Shown: positions 52,986 through 61,489, counted from the first letter of the stretch. The stretch is 64,000 nucleotides of DNA from Prevotella sp. (GCA_017412705.1 JAFPWS010000053.1:28934-92933); one strand, 5' to 3'. A program made the numbers and translations. Notes: generated by a model not told the origin, from the sequence alone.

Positions 52986-55355
52986 TTATTCTGTTTTAAT
53001 ACTTTCTACGGGATTGGTTCTGACTGCCTTGATGATCTGGAAGCCGACGGAGAGGATGGCTACCAACAGGGCAAAAGCACAGGTGGCTGCGAAGATCCAG
53101 GGCGAGAGCGTGATGCGGTAGCTGAAGTTGGTAAGCCAGTCGCGCATGATGTACCATGAGAGAGGAACGGCTATGACGAACGACAGCAGCAGCGGCGAAC
53201 AGAAAATGCGCAGCATCAGTACCATCACCTCGCCCGATGTTGAACCCATAATCTTGCGGATGCCAATCTCCTTCTGGCGCTGACGGATGAAGAAAAGCGA
53301 CATACCCACGTAGCCCATCACAGAGATGATGACGGCAATCGCGGTGAAGAGCGTGATGATCTTCAGCGTGTTCTGCTGGTCTTCGAAGGTGTCGGCGATG
53401 CTTTCTTCCATACCGAATGCGGCCCATTCCATAGCAACCTCAGGGACACCCGCGTCTTTCAGCATCTGGATGAAGGCTGTCTTGGCCTGCTTGTCGCCGT
53501 TGGTCTTGACGAGAAAATTAGAATACTCCTTCGTATCAGACAGACGGATGATGAAGGGCCTGATATCCTGCAGCACGTTGATGATGTGGAAGTCGCTGAT
53601 GACACCCTCAATGGGGTCTTTGTCGCCGTCGCCCCAGTCCAGTTCACGGTCTTTCTCCGTGTAGCCCGTCTGGCGCAGGGCCTCCTCCGTCAGGTAGTAG
53701 CCACCGCCATGCAGACCGTAGTCCTGACAGATTTTCAGTCCAAGGAGTTCGAAGGCCGTCTTGTCCAGTTCCGTCACCATCAGCATGAGGTACTTCCCGT
53801 CGTCGCGCTTGATGCCTTTAGCACTGGTGTTATATTGTGTGAACGACGTACCCTGCAAAGTGCCGATGCACTCCACGAAGGGCATCTTTTCCAATTGGCT
53901 CCTCACCGCCTGCTCCTTCCCATCAGGCGGAAAGACATAGTAGAGGTTTTCGGTGTTAAAGCCAAGTGGGGCATGGATGAGGTGGTTCAGCTGTAGCCAG
54001 ATGACGAGGGCGGCGGTGAGCATCGTGACGGTGATGATGTTCTGCAAGACGATGAAGACCTTGCCCAACAGCATCTTGGAGTGATAGCGGAAGTTGCCCT
54101 TCACGATGTCGATAGGCTGGTAGCGGGATATCTGATACGAGGGCAGAATGCCTGAGATGATGCCCACGAGCAGGATGAACCCCGTGCAGACGCTCACCGT
54201 GCCGATGCTGATGTCGTTGAGCAGGGCTATCTTGCCCTTGAACAATGCGACTGCATCCTCTTGGAAGCAGAGGGCCAAGCCGAAGCCCAGGAGAAAGGCA
54301 ACGGCTATCATCAGTGTCGACTCGGCAATCAGTTTCAGCGAAATTTCCGCCTGACTGCTGCCGAAAAGTCGTCTGGTGGCCATCTCCTTGGCACGAAAGC
54401 CCGTATTCGCTACCGTCAGGTTGATGTAGTTGCTGACAGCGAAGAACAGGATGGCCAGCACGGCAGCCAGCAGGATGTAGAGCCGCGTCTTGTCACCCTT
54501 CTGTAAGCCAGTGCCTTCGTTCTGCAGGGCAAACAGAACGTCGGTAAGTGGTGTCAGGCTCACCTTGTAGTCGCCCCATCCGGCAGGGTGGGCCTTCTTC
54601 AGATGGGCATTGATGATGTCTTTCTTATGCTCAAGGGTCATGCCGGGCCGCAGCATGAGAAACACCTTGTTGGCACCTGTCGGTCCGTAGGCGAAGACGT
54701 TGCCCTTGAGATCATAGCCCAACACCTGCGGAAAGCGCTCTATGTTGACGATGATTTGCGTCTCGTTGGGCAAGACGGTACGGTCCAGGTCTTCCACGAC
54801 GGCGCTGACACGATAGAGCAGCGTACTGTCGGAGGGGTCATCATGGCCAATGCTCACATGGCGGTCGCCCACTATCTGCAGCGATTCGCCAATAGGATTC
54901 TTATCGCCAAAGAGTCGCTTGGCCAGCCGTTTGGTGATGACACATTTGTCTGGCGAATCGAGTGCCGTCCGTCTGTCGCCCTCCAACAGCTCGAAGTCGA
55001 AGAAGCGGAAGAACACCGGGTCGGTCAGCATGATGATGCCGTTCTCGTTTTCACCGTCCTTCACCTCCTGCTGTCCGTATTTTATCTTTCCGCTTTGGCT
55101 CATCACGCAGCAGGCCTCTTCCACCTCTGGACACAGATTCTTAATGTCCTTAGCCTCCTGCGGCCACATAAAGAAAAAACTCTCGTTGCCCATCAGGTAG
55201 ATGCGATCGGCGTTCTTGTGCCATGAATCAATGCTATACTGCCGCCAGGCATAGTCGCCCATCTGGATGATAAACATCAGCGACACTACCAGGCCCGCTA
55301 TATTTATAAAGGTGTAGGCCTTGTTACGCGATAGGAATTTGAAATAACTCTTCAT
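52986..55355 (-). CDS. FtsX-family ABC permease (permease B), 789 aa
   Basis: Double FtsX permease like its neighbours. The start is ATG 55355 (MKSYFKFLSRNKAYTFIN), which sits 4 nt after the stop of permease A and resembles the opening of the other two; longer frames read back into permease A. It contains RLFGSSQAEISLK in the first unit and EIGIRKIMGSTSGEVMVLML in the second, and ends NPVESIKTE. Confidence 0.88.
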   Translation of the reverse strand: MKSYFKFLSRNKAYTFINIAGLVVSLMFIIQMGDYAWRQYSIDSWHKNADRIYLMGNESFFFMWPQEAKDIKNLCPEVEEACCVMSQSGKIKYGQQEVKDGENENGIIMLTDPVFFRFFDFELLEGDRRTALDSPDKCVITKRLAKRLFGDKNPIGESLQIVGDRHVSIGHDDPSDSTLLYRVSAVVEDLDRTVLPNETQIIVNIERFPQVLGYDLKGNVFAYGPTGANKVFLMLRPGMTLEHKKDIINAHLKKAHPAGWGDYKVSLTPLTDVLFALQNEGTGLQKGDKTRLYILLAAVLAILFFAVSNYINLTVANTGFRAKEMATRRLFGSSQAEISLKLIAESTLMIAVAFLLGFGLALCFQEDAVALFKGKIALLNDISIGTVSVCTGFILLVGIISGILPSYQISRYQPIDIVKGNFRYHSKMLLGKVFIVLQNIITVTMLTAALVIWLQLNHLIHAPLGFNTENLYYVFPPDGKEQAVRSQLEKMPFVECIGTLQGTSFTQYNTSAKGIKRDDGKYLMLMVTELDKTAFELLGLKICQDYGLHGGGYYLTEEALRQTGYTEKDRELDWGDGDKDPIEGVISDFHIINVLQDIRPFIIRLSDTKEYSNFLVKTNGDKQAKTAFIQMLKDAGVPEVAMEWAAFGMEESIADTFEDQQNTLKIITLFTAIAVIISVMGYVGMSLFFIRQRQKEIGIRKIMGSTSGEVMVLMLRIFCSPLLLSFVIAVPLSWYIMRDWLTNFSYRITLSPWIFAATCAFALLVAILSVGFQIIKAVRTNPVESIKTE

Positions 55356-55359
55356 GTTT

Positions 55360-57756
55360 CTACTCGTTCTTGATACTATTAATGGGATTCTCATTGGCTG
55401 TGCGCCAACTCTGGATAATGACGGTGGTGAGGGTAATGACGCCAACTGTCAGAAGGGCCAGGGGGAAGAGCCACCAGTAGATGGGCGTGCGCTCGGCAAA
55501 CGACTGAAGCCACTGCTGTCCGATGTAGTAGGCAACGGGAGCGGCGATGATGTAGCTCACGGTGAGCAGCAGGCCATAGTGGCGGCAGAACATCATGAGG
55601 ATTTCCTGCGTCGAAGATCCCATTACCTTGCGGATGCCAATCTCCTTGCGACGGTATTCCGTCTCGAACATCGTCATACAGAACACACCGATGAGGGTGA
55701 TGACGAGGCATACACCTGAGAACCAGCCCACCTGACGGATGAAACGGAACTCATCCTGATAGAGGTCTTCGAGTTTCTGGTCGAGGAACTTTGTTTCCAC
55801 CTGTTCTCCACTGCCCATCCGTGTAAGTACATCGCTAATCTGTTTGCGAGTAGCGACCTTGTCATTGCCAGCAGTCACACGGATGTTGGCAATACCCAAC
55901 TGGTCGCCCCATTCAGAAAAACTTTCACCGAAGATAATGAAGGCCAGCGGTTCCTGATGCCGGTCCTTGCGAGTGGATGCATATCGGATATCTTCGCAAA
56001 CACCAATGACAGGGTAATCTTTGTCCAACAGTTTCTTGTCAATCTCCACCCAAGACCATTGCTTGCGGGCCGCCTCATTGATGATGTAGCAGTCGCCATC
56101 ATGCTCTGTGAAGTCGCGCCCCTCTATAACCTTGATGCCCATAGTACGAAGATAGTGCCAATCGACGGGCATACTGGTGAAGGTGATTTGGTGGTCGTTG
56201 TCAGCGCGTCCCCAACCCATATAGCCATCCTGTGCACCCAGCACAAAGCGCGAGAAACTGACATCAGAAACGCCACTCTGTTGCATCAACTCGGCACGGA
56301 TGGCATCTTTCTTACCTCGTAGTTCATTTGTGAGCGGGGCATAGAGCACCTCATCTTTGTCGAAGCCGTAGTCGCTGTTATAGATGTAGCGGCTCTGCAT
56401 GAGCAAGATGCTGATATAGGTCACCATAAGCAGGGCTATGCCCAGTTGAAGTGCAACAAGAGTGGAACGCAACTTACGTCCCTTTGGCGTGAGACCGAAA
56501 GAGCCTTTCAGCACTAAGGCAGGCTGAAACGACGTAGCGAAGAATGCAGGATAGACACCCGCCACAATGCCGACGGCAACAGCCAGCAACGCTGTAATAG
56601 CCAGAATGACAGTATGGTCGCCAAGGGCCAGCGAGCCTAATAGCAGTTCTGTAGGCTGTTTTGCCACTAATGCACAAACCACTAATGCTAAGCCGTATGC
56701 TATCAATGCCGTCAGAACTGTCTCGGCAATCATTCCTAATCGCAGTCTCGCCACACCTTCGCCCAACACACGACGAGTATTTACACTCTTGATGCGCATA
56801 GGGCTCTCAGCCAAGACGAAATTCAGGAAGTTGATGGCTGCAATAACGATTACCAGCACGCATGATAACTCCAAGATGAAGAGTATGGCGGGATTGCCCT
56901 TGTCATCGCCATGAACACCAGAGAAATATGTGTCGCGTATGGGCGTCAGTCGATAGCCCTGATTGTCAAATTGCCTGTCGAACATGGCACGCACCTCCGA
57001 CTCCTGAGCTTCAGTAACCTCTCCAGCAGCAAGTGCTCCGCCCCACTGCAGTTTCCACAACTGTTCCTTAAACTGTTTGCCAAACCCCTTCAGCATGCTC
57101 TCTGCATCGACACCCTCGCGAAGTTTGACGTAGACAATATAGCTCCATTCACTCCAGTCCTGCAGATTGTTTTGTGTGGCATAAAAAACATCGTTCTTCA
57201 TTGAACAGTTGGCAGGAAAGTCCTCATAGACACCCTGCACGGTTAGCGTGTCACTCTTCGAATAGATTGGCTGTCCAGCCACGTCCGTCCGACCGAAAAT
57301 CTTCTTAGCCAGCGATGCCGGTATGATGACACTCCGCTCACCGTAGTCGTCCCAACTAAGCTTGCCGTCAAGACAATGTGCAGATATTGCACCGAACGGT
57401 GTCAGATTTGAGCCGGAGCGAGGATGTTCGACCACACTCTCGCCAACAACAAACTCACGTTTCTGTCCCCAACTGGCCAGTTCAGTCATGGCCTCTACCT
57501 GTGGCATCTCCGAAAGGATGGCGTTTGTAGGACGATTGCAGTTGATGCCCCACGGAGAGTCGGATCCCATCTTCGTCTCAAATCGGAACACACGCTCATT
57601 GTCAGGGATACACGAATTATAGGAAATGTTATACACCACTTGCGTCATCAGCAGGTAGAAGGCTGCAAAGGCCACTGTCAGCCCGACAAAGTTCAATACA
57701 GTTGCCGTCTTGAAGCGGCGAGCCATATACCAGATGTTTCTAAATACTTCTTTCAT
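55360..57756 (-). CDS. FtsX-family ABC permease (permease A), 798 aa
   Basis: First gene of the leftward permease operon. MKEVFRNIWYMARRFKTATV opens it, followed by a membrane helix and a periplasmic MacB-type domain; EIGIRKVMGSSTQEILMMF lies in the second FtsX unit and the end reads NPINSIKNE. The promoter (-7 at 57782-57789) and the double operator at 57840-57877 lie upstream. With the ATPase, adaptor and TolC genes it should form a MacAB-TolC-like exporter, for small molecules, peptides or lipids; the cargo is unknown. Confidence 0.88.
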   Translation of the reverse strand: MKEVFRNIWYMARRFKTATVLNFVGLTVAFAAFYLLMTQVVYNISYNSCIPDNERVFRFETKMGSDSPWGINCNRPTNAILSEMPQVEAMTELASWGQKREFVVGESVVEHPRSGSNLTPFGAISAHCLDGKLSWDDYGERSVIIPASLAKKIFGRTDVAGQPIYSKSDTLTVQGVYEDFPANCSMKNDVFYATQNNLQDWSEWSYIVYVKLREGVDAESMLKGFGKQFKEQLWKLQWGGALAAGEVTEAQESEVRAMFDRQFDNQGYRLTPIRDTYFSGVHGDDKGNPAILFILELSCVLVIVIAAINFLNFVLAESPMRIKSVNTRRVLGEGVARLRLGMIAETVLTALIAYGLALVVCALVAKQPTELLLGSLALGDHTVILAITALLAVAVGIVAGVYPAFFATSFQPALVLKGSFGLTPKGRKLRSTLVALQLGIALLMVTYISILLMQSRYIYNSDYGFDKDEVLYAPLTNELRGKKDAIRAELMQQSGVSDVSFSRFVLGAQDGYMGWGRADNDHQITFTSMPVDWHYLRTMGIKVIEGRDFTEHDGDCYIINEAARKQWSWVEIDKKLLDKDYPVIGVCEDIRYASTRKDRHQEPLAFIIFGESFSEWGDQLGIANIRVTAGNDKVATRKQISDVLTRMGSGEQVETKFLDQKLEDLYQDEFRFIRQVGWFSGVCLVITLIGVFCMTMFETEYRRKEIGIRKVMGSSTQEILMMFCRHYGLLLTVSYIIAAPVAYYIGQQWLQSFAERTPIYWWLFPLALLTVGVITLTTVIIQSWRTANENPINSIKNE

Positions 57757-57781
57757 ACTTCTTTTGCTTTATTTTCTGCGA

Positions 57782-57789
57782 CAAAGTTA
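57782..57789 (-). promoter_or_regulatory. -7 element of the permease operon
   Basis: Minus-strand TAACTTTG. It lacks a TTTG at the usual distance, which suggests activator dependence. Exactly 50 nt upstream begins the double operator. Confidence 0.65.
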
Positions 57790-57839
57790 CTACAATAAAG
57801 CAAATCCGCCAAGGCTTTCGGCCCCGGCGGATGCAGATT

Positions 57840-57877
57840 GTCTAAAAATTAGACACCTTAGCGTATGATTATTAGAC
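57840..57877. promoter_or_regulatory. double palindromic operator of the permease operon
   Basis: GTCTAAAAATTAGAC (57840-57854), a perfect 6-3-6 palindrome, and GTATGATTATTAGAC (57863-57877), an imperfect second copy, start 23 nt apart. The same pair with the same spacing is at 60860-60897. Likely binding site of the response regulator at 60924. Confidence 0.75.
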
Positions 57878-57974
57878 ACTTCAGGAACACTTTGGTCGCA
57901 GTACAAGACAGTAAACCGATGGTGGCTGCGTAGCCATAATAAACCCGTGCGAGAAAAAAAGACAAATCATTGGC

Positions 57975-58070
57975 GTGGTTTTATCAATCATCGACGTGGA
58001 TTTATCAATCATCGACGTGGATTTATCAATCATCGACGTGGATTTAACAATCATCGACGTGGATTTAAGC
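57975..58070. repeat. 21-bp tandem repeat, four full copies and one partial
   Basis: Copies start at 57975, 57996, 58017, 58038 and (partial) 58059. The unit begins GTGGATTTATCAATC; copies differ at one or two bases. The period is a multiple of 3, so both strands stay open, but neither frame looks like a gene. The rest of the 57757-58229 gap holds the operator and nothing else definite. Confidence 0.9.
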
Positions 58071-58229
58071 TTGTACGGCACTTCGACACCCTTTACCCCG
58101 TACCTCACAACCTTTTAGGACGGGCCTTCGTACGTTTCCTGACGTCGACGGTTTCAGCATTTCAAGATTATGAAAAAAGGACCAATTGTTCTCCCAAGAC
58201 CGTTCGTTGACTTTGTCTTCGTTTTGTCC

Positions 58230-59483
58230 CTACTTAATCACTAACACTTCGTTGTCCTTGAATGCCTCGTAGCCGCTGGTGACGACGCGCTCGCCTGGCT
58301 CCAAGCCTTCGAGTACTTCGTAGTACTGAGGATTCTGGCGACCTATGCGGATGTTGCGGCGATAGGCTTTCTGTCCGCTCTTGTCCATAACAAAAATCCA
58401 TTGTCCGCCTGTGGTCTGGAAGAAGGTGCCACGAGGAATGAGGACGGCCTGCTCTGGCTGGCCCAGTTCGAGGTCGATGTAGTAGGTCTGCCCCGTGCGG
58501 ATGTTCTCAGGGCGCTCGCCTCGGAAGACGAAATCACAGCGGAACTTACCCTCGCGAACCTCTGGATAGACCTTGCGCACCTGAAGCTGATATTGCTTAT
58601 CACCACGGGTAAAGGTGGCGGTGAGTCCCTGACGGACACGATCGATATAGTGCTCATCGATCTGCGCCTGAACCTTGTAGTCAGAGAGGTCATTGAGCTG
58701 ACCAATCTTCTGGCCTGGTTGGATGCTCTGGCCCAACTCCACATCGAGCAACCCCAATTCGCCGTCGATGGCAGAGCGAACCTCGAGCTTGTCCTTACGC
58801 TGACGGACCAGTACCACGTTGCGGCGCATGTTCTGAAGGTTGTCCTCCATCTGGTCCATCTGCACAGAGCGATAGATGGAGTCCTGCTTCAGGCGCTTCG
58901 ATACCAAGGAGCGCTTCTTGGCAGAGAGCTGATAGTCCTCCTGCGACTGGATATAGTCCTCGCGACTGATAAGCTTCTCCTGATAGAGCCGCTTGTTCTG
59001 CTCGAAGGTGCGCTGCTTGCGATGCGTGTCCATATCGAGCTGGGCCTGCTCCGTCTGGTTGTTCAGACGATCCTGCTGCATGGCTACCTGGGTGTTGCGC
59101 AGCAGGTTCTGCTTCTCGGCCAACTCGGCCTCAGCATTCAGAATCTGGAGGTCGAGGTTCGAATTACTCAGACGGACGATGACGTCGCCCTTTTTCACAT
59201 GCGTACCTTCCTCGACTACCTTCTCCATCACGATGCCGCCTTCCTCGGGCGAGATCTGAACGATCTGGATGGGCAGCACTTGTCCGTTGGTGCGAACATA
59301 GTCCTTGAACTCTGCCCGCTGCACGTCGCTGACGGTCAGCTCGTCCTTGCCTACCCTTAGGGTCGAGGCATGATTGCCAAACACAAGCCATCCAATCAGT
59401 AGCAGCAACAATGCACCGCCAGCTGCGAACGGCCAATACTTCTTCAGTCGTTGCGACTTTGTCTTTTCGATTACTCTGTCCAT
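58230..59483 (-). CDS. periplasmic adaptor protein (HlyD/MacA family)
   Basis: 417 residues. N-terminal membrane helix (about 20-36), the lipoyl-like half QISPEEGGIVMEKVVEEGTHV, a long coiled-coil hairpin (about 110-235), the second lipoyl half (LEVRSAIDGELGLLDVELGQ), a beta-barrel domain and a membrane-proximal domain ending VTSGYEAFKDNEVLVIK. It links inner-membrane permeases to the TolC-type protein. It overlaps the TolC gene by 13 nt, so they are coupled. The permease operon lies 0.5 kb downstream on the same strand. Confidence 0.92.
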   Translation of the reverse strand: MDRVIEKTKSQRLKKYWPFAAGGALLLLLIGWLVFGNHASTLRVGKDELTVSDVQRAEFKDYVRTNGQVLPIQIVQISPEEGGIVMEKVVEEGTHVKKGDVIVRLSNSNLDLQILNAEAELAEKQNLLRNTQVAMQQDRLNNQTEQAQLDMDTHRKQRTFEQNKRLYQEKLISREDYIQSQEDYQLSAKKRSLVSKRLKQDSIYRSVQMDQMEDNLQNMRRNVVLVRQRKDKLEVRSAIDGELGLLDVELGQSIQPGQKIGQLNDLSDYKVQAQIDEHYIDRVRQGLTATFTRGDKQYQLQVRKVYPEVREGKFRCDFVFRGERPENIRTGQTYYIDLELGQPEQAVLIPRGTFFQTTGGQWIFVMDKSGQKAYRRNIRIGRQNPQYYEVLEGLEPGERVVTSGYEAFKDNEVLVIK

Positions 59484-60781
59484 ATCGTTTCACCTTGATA
59501 ATATCTCACTAATTCATGTTTCACCATTGCCATCAGCTGGCATTGCAGCAGCGTGGCCTTTGACTTCAGCAGCTGTGTGGAAGTGGTATGCAGGTCGATG
59601 GCCGTAGACAGTCCCTCCTCAAACTGGCGGCGTGTCAACTGATAAGCCAGCGAGTCTGCCTCTACCTTATGAGTCATCTGCTCTGTCTGCTTCTGATAGC
59701 CTTGCCAGTCCTGCCAGGCCTCACGGGAGAGCTTCTCCAGTTCCAACAGCTTCTGCTCGTAATTCTCACGGGCTATCTTGTAGTTGTTCTTGGCCTTGCG
59801 GATGCTGGTGATGGTCTGCAACCGATTAAACAGGGGAATGCTCAACGTGGCACCAACGTATTCACCCATATTGTTCTTAAGCTGATTGTGGAAAGACTGA
59901 CCGGCATCGGAATGCAGGGTATGATAATAAGTGGTGTTCAGACCCGCACTCAACGAGAGAGAGGGGAATAACGAAGCACGGGCCTGACGCCACTCGTGTT
60001 TTGAGACTTGCATCTGATAGCGAGCTTGGAGAATCATGGGGACAAGTCCATGATTCTGGTAAGAATGAAGCGGCCTGTCCCCATGATTCTCCTGTCGGAC
60101 AGAAAGCAACAGCGAATCCTGCATGGGATAGGCCATCTCCTTCTTCAATTCCAGCAATGCGGAAGCCAGGAGATTCTGCTGGCGAGTCAATTCATAATCG
60201 GCTTCAGCCTTCTGCGATTCCACCTGTGCCACGTCGGCAGAGCTCTTCCGCCCAACCTCTTCCAACACTCGGACCTGTTTCAATAATAGTGTGGTTTCCT
60301 CCACTTTTTCCTTTGCCATCTTGACCAGTCCGTCATAATAGGAGACATTGGTAAAAGCCTGCAACACATTCAGGGCAGTCTGATCCTGCTGCTGGCGCAA
60401 GGAAGCATGCCCCATGAGCACACTGGCTTTGGCTGCTTTCAGCGCATGCAGACGACTGAACCCGTCGAATACAGGCAGCGAAGCACTCAGCGAGTAGCCG
60501 TTATAAAAGGTACTCACATCTGTATAGCCGTTCGTCTCAGGGTCGATGGCTCGTCCGAAGTTGTACTGTACGCCAATACCTACATCCACTTTTGGCAGGT
60601 AACGGCCAATGGCTCCAGTCCGAACAGCCTTGTAGTTGTCAAGTTCCAATTCACTACGTTTTACCTGATGGTTATGCTCCACAGCGTATTGCATACATTG
60701 CTGCATCGTCCACCCTTGCGCCACAGCCTGACTGAATGACAACTGCCAGATGATAAATGATAAAGCTATTTGCTGTTTCAT
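59471..60781 (-). CDS. TolC-family outer membrane efflux protein
   Basis: 436 residues. Signal peptide (1-20; ending AVAQ), then the two TolC repeats with long helices (TMQQCMQYAVEHNHQVKRSEL; ARENYEQKLLELEKLSREAWQD; RRQFEEGLSTAIDLHTTSTQLL; ends given). ATG 60781 is used, since a longer frame would cover the -7 element at 60802-60809. A 65-nt palindromic repeat lies in frame inside the gene (60028-60092, residues near 230-252) between the two halves. It pairs with the adaptor for export across the outer membrane. Confidence 0.92.
   Translation of the reverse strand: MKQQIALSFIIWQLSFSQAVAQGWTMQQCMQYAVEHNHQVKRSELELDNYKAVRTGAIGRYLPKVDVGIGVQYNFGRAIDPETNGYTDVSTFYNGYSLSASLPVFDGFSRLHALKAAKASVLMGHASLRQQQDQTALNVLQAFTNVSYYDGLVKMAKEKVEETTLLLKQVRVLEEVGRKSSADVAQVESQKAEADYELTRQQNLLASALLELKKEMAYPMQDSLLLSVRQENHGDRPLHSYQNHGLVPMILQARYQMQVSKHEWRQARASLFPSLSLSAGLNTTYYHTLHSDAGQSFHNQLKNNMGEYVGATLSIPLFNRLQTITSIRKAKNNYKIARENYEQKLLELEKLSREAWQDWQGYQKQTEQMTHKVEADSLAYQLTRRQFEEGLSTAIDLHTTSTQLLKSKATLLQCQLMAMVKHELVRYYQGETIWTE
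60028..60092. repeat. 17-bp inverted repeat inside the TolC gene
   Basis: GGAGAATCATGGGGACA (60028-60044) is perfectly complementary to 60076-60092. A third copy of its core, CCATGATTCT, lies at 60048-60057 and pairs with 60030-60039 as well. It is read in frame as QENHGDRPLHSYQNHGLVPM. Confidence 0.85.
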
Positions 60782-60801
60782 ATCTTTGCTTTTTTTGATT
60801 G

Positions 60802-60809
60802 CAAAGGTA
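60802..60809 (-). promoter_or_regulatory. -7 element of the TolC-adaptor operon
   Basis: Minus-strand TACCTTTG, C. Without a TTTG at the usual distance. 50 nt upstream begins the shared double operator. Confidence 0.65.
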
Positions 60810-60859
60810 TATGGATTACAGCAAGGCTGCAAGACTTTTGCCCTTCCCAGAGGCAGAAC

Positions 60860-60897
60860 GTCTAAAAATTAGACACTCATCTGTATGATTTTTAGAC
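60860..60897. promoter_or_regulatory. double palindromic operator between TolC and regulator operons
   Basis: GTCTAAAAATTAGAC (60860-60874) and GTATGATTTTTAGAC (60883-60897), start-to-start 23 nt, nearly identical to 57840-57877. The first copy is 50 nt from the TolC -7 box and the second ends 10 nt before the regulator -7 box, so one site may serve both directions. Confidence 0.75.
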
Positions 60898-60907
60898 AGA
60901 TTCTTCG

Positions 60908-60915
60908 TAACTTTG
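60908..60915 (+). promoter_or_regulatory. -7 element of the regulator operon
   Basis: TAACTTTG followed by C, 8 nt before ATG 60924; implies a near-leaderless mRNA. No TTTG upstream; the second palindrome occupies that position. Confidence 0.6.
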
Positions 60916-60923
60916 CAGGCGAA

Positions 60924-61481
60924 ATGAAATACGGTACGATATTAGTGGTCGATGACAACCCGTCAATCCTGACGGCGATGCGCTATCTGCTGGATAGCGT
61001 CTTTGACCGGATATTGACTTTGGAGAGACCTGATGACATCCTGAAAACGATGGCACAGGAGGAGACAGACATCGTGCTGTTGGACATGAACTTCACGCTT
61101 GGCGTGAACAGCGGACAGGAAGGACTCTTCTGGCTTCGCGCCATCCGCAAACAGCACCCGCAGACACCTGTGGTGCTGCTGACTGCCTACGCTGATGTCT
61201 CGTTGGCAGTAAAGGGCCTGAAGAGCGGAGCTGCCGACTTTATCACCAAGCCGTGGGACAACGACGAACTGGTGCGCAAGCTGAAGGACGTGCTGGAGAT
61301 GCAGAGCGAGATAGTGACACTCGACGAGATGGAGAAAGACCACATCCGCCGCACCATCGACCACTGTCACGGCAATCTCACTCAGGCTGCCGAACTGCTC
61401 GGCATCACCCGCCAGACGCTCTATAACAAGATGAGGAGCCTCACCCCCAACCCCTCTCCAAAGGGAGAGGGGAGTAGATAG
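60924..61481 (+). CDS. response regulator, receiver plus Fis-type HTH
   Basis: 185 residues. Receiver domain with Asp10/Asp11, phosphorylation site Asp54 (IVLLDMNF), LLTAYAD and FITKPWD, then a short linker and a Fis-like HTH (HIRRTIDHCHGNLTQAAELL, GITRQTLYNKMRSL). The architecture is RegA/PrrA-like: unlike the NtrC-type regulators common beside such transporters, there is no AAA+ domain, so no sigma-54 requirement is implied. ATG 60924 is used because the promoter box is at 60908. The last 12 residues come from a GC-rich repeat and are not part of the fold. It probably binds the 15-bp palindromes at both export operons. Confidence 0.9.
   Translation: MKYGTILVVDDNPSILTAMRYLLDSVFDRILTLERPDDILKTMAQEETDIVLLDMNFTLGVNSGQEGLFWLRAIRKQHPQTPVVLLTAYADVSLAVKGLKSGAADFITKPWDNDELVRKLKDVLEMQSEIVTLDEMEKDHIRRTIDHCHGNLTQAAELLGITRQTLYNKMRSLTPNPSPKGEGSR
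61451..61472. repeat. CCCCTCTCC hairpin repeat at the regulator's 3' end
   Basis: CCCCTCTCC (61451-61459) pairs with GGAGAGGGG (61464-61472). Reads as the tail LTPNPSPKGEGS; similar elements at 24711 and 25515. Confidence 0.8.
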
Positions 61482-61489
61482 ATACTTCT

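Noticed and set aside
57975-58070. CRISPR array or coding repeat protein
   Set aside because: Repeats are directly joined with no spacers, and neither strand has a good start, signal or ending.
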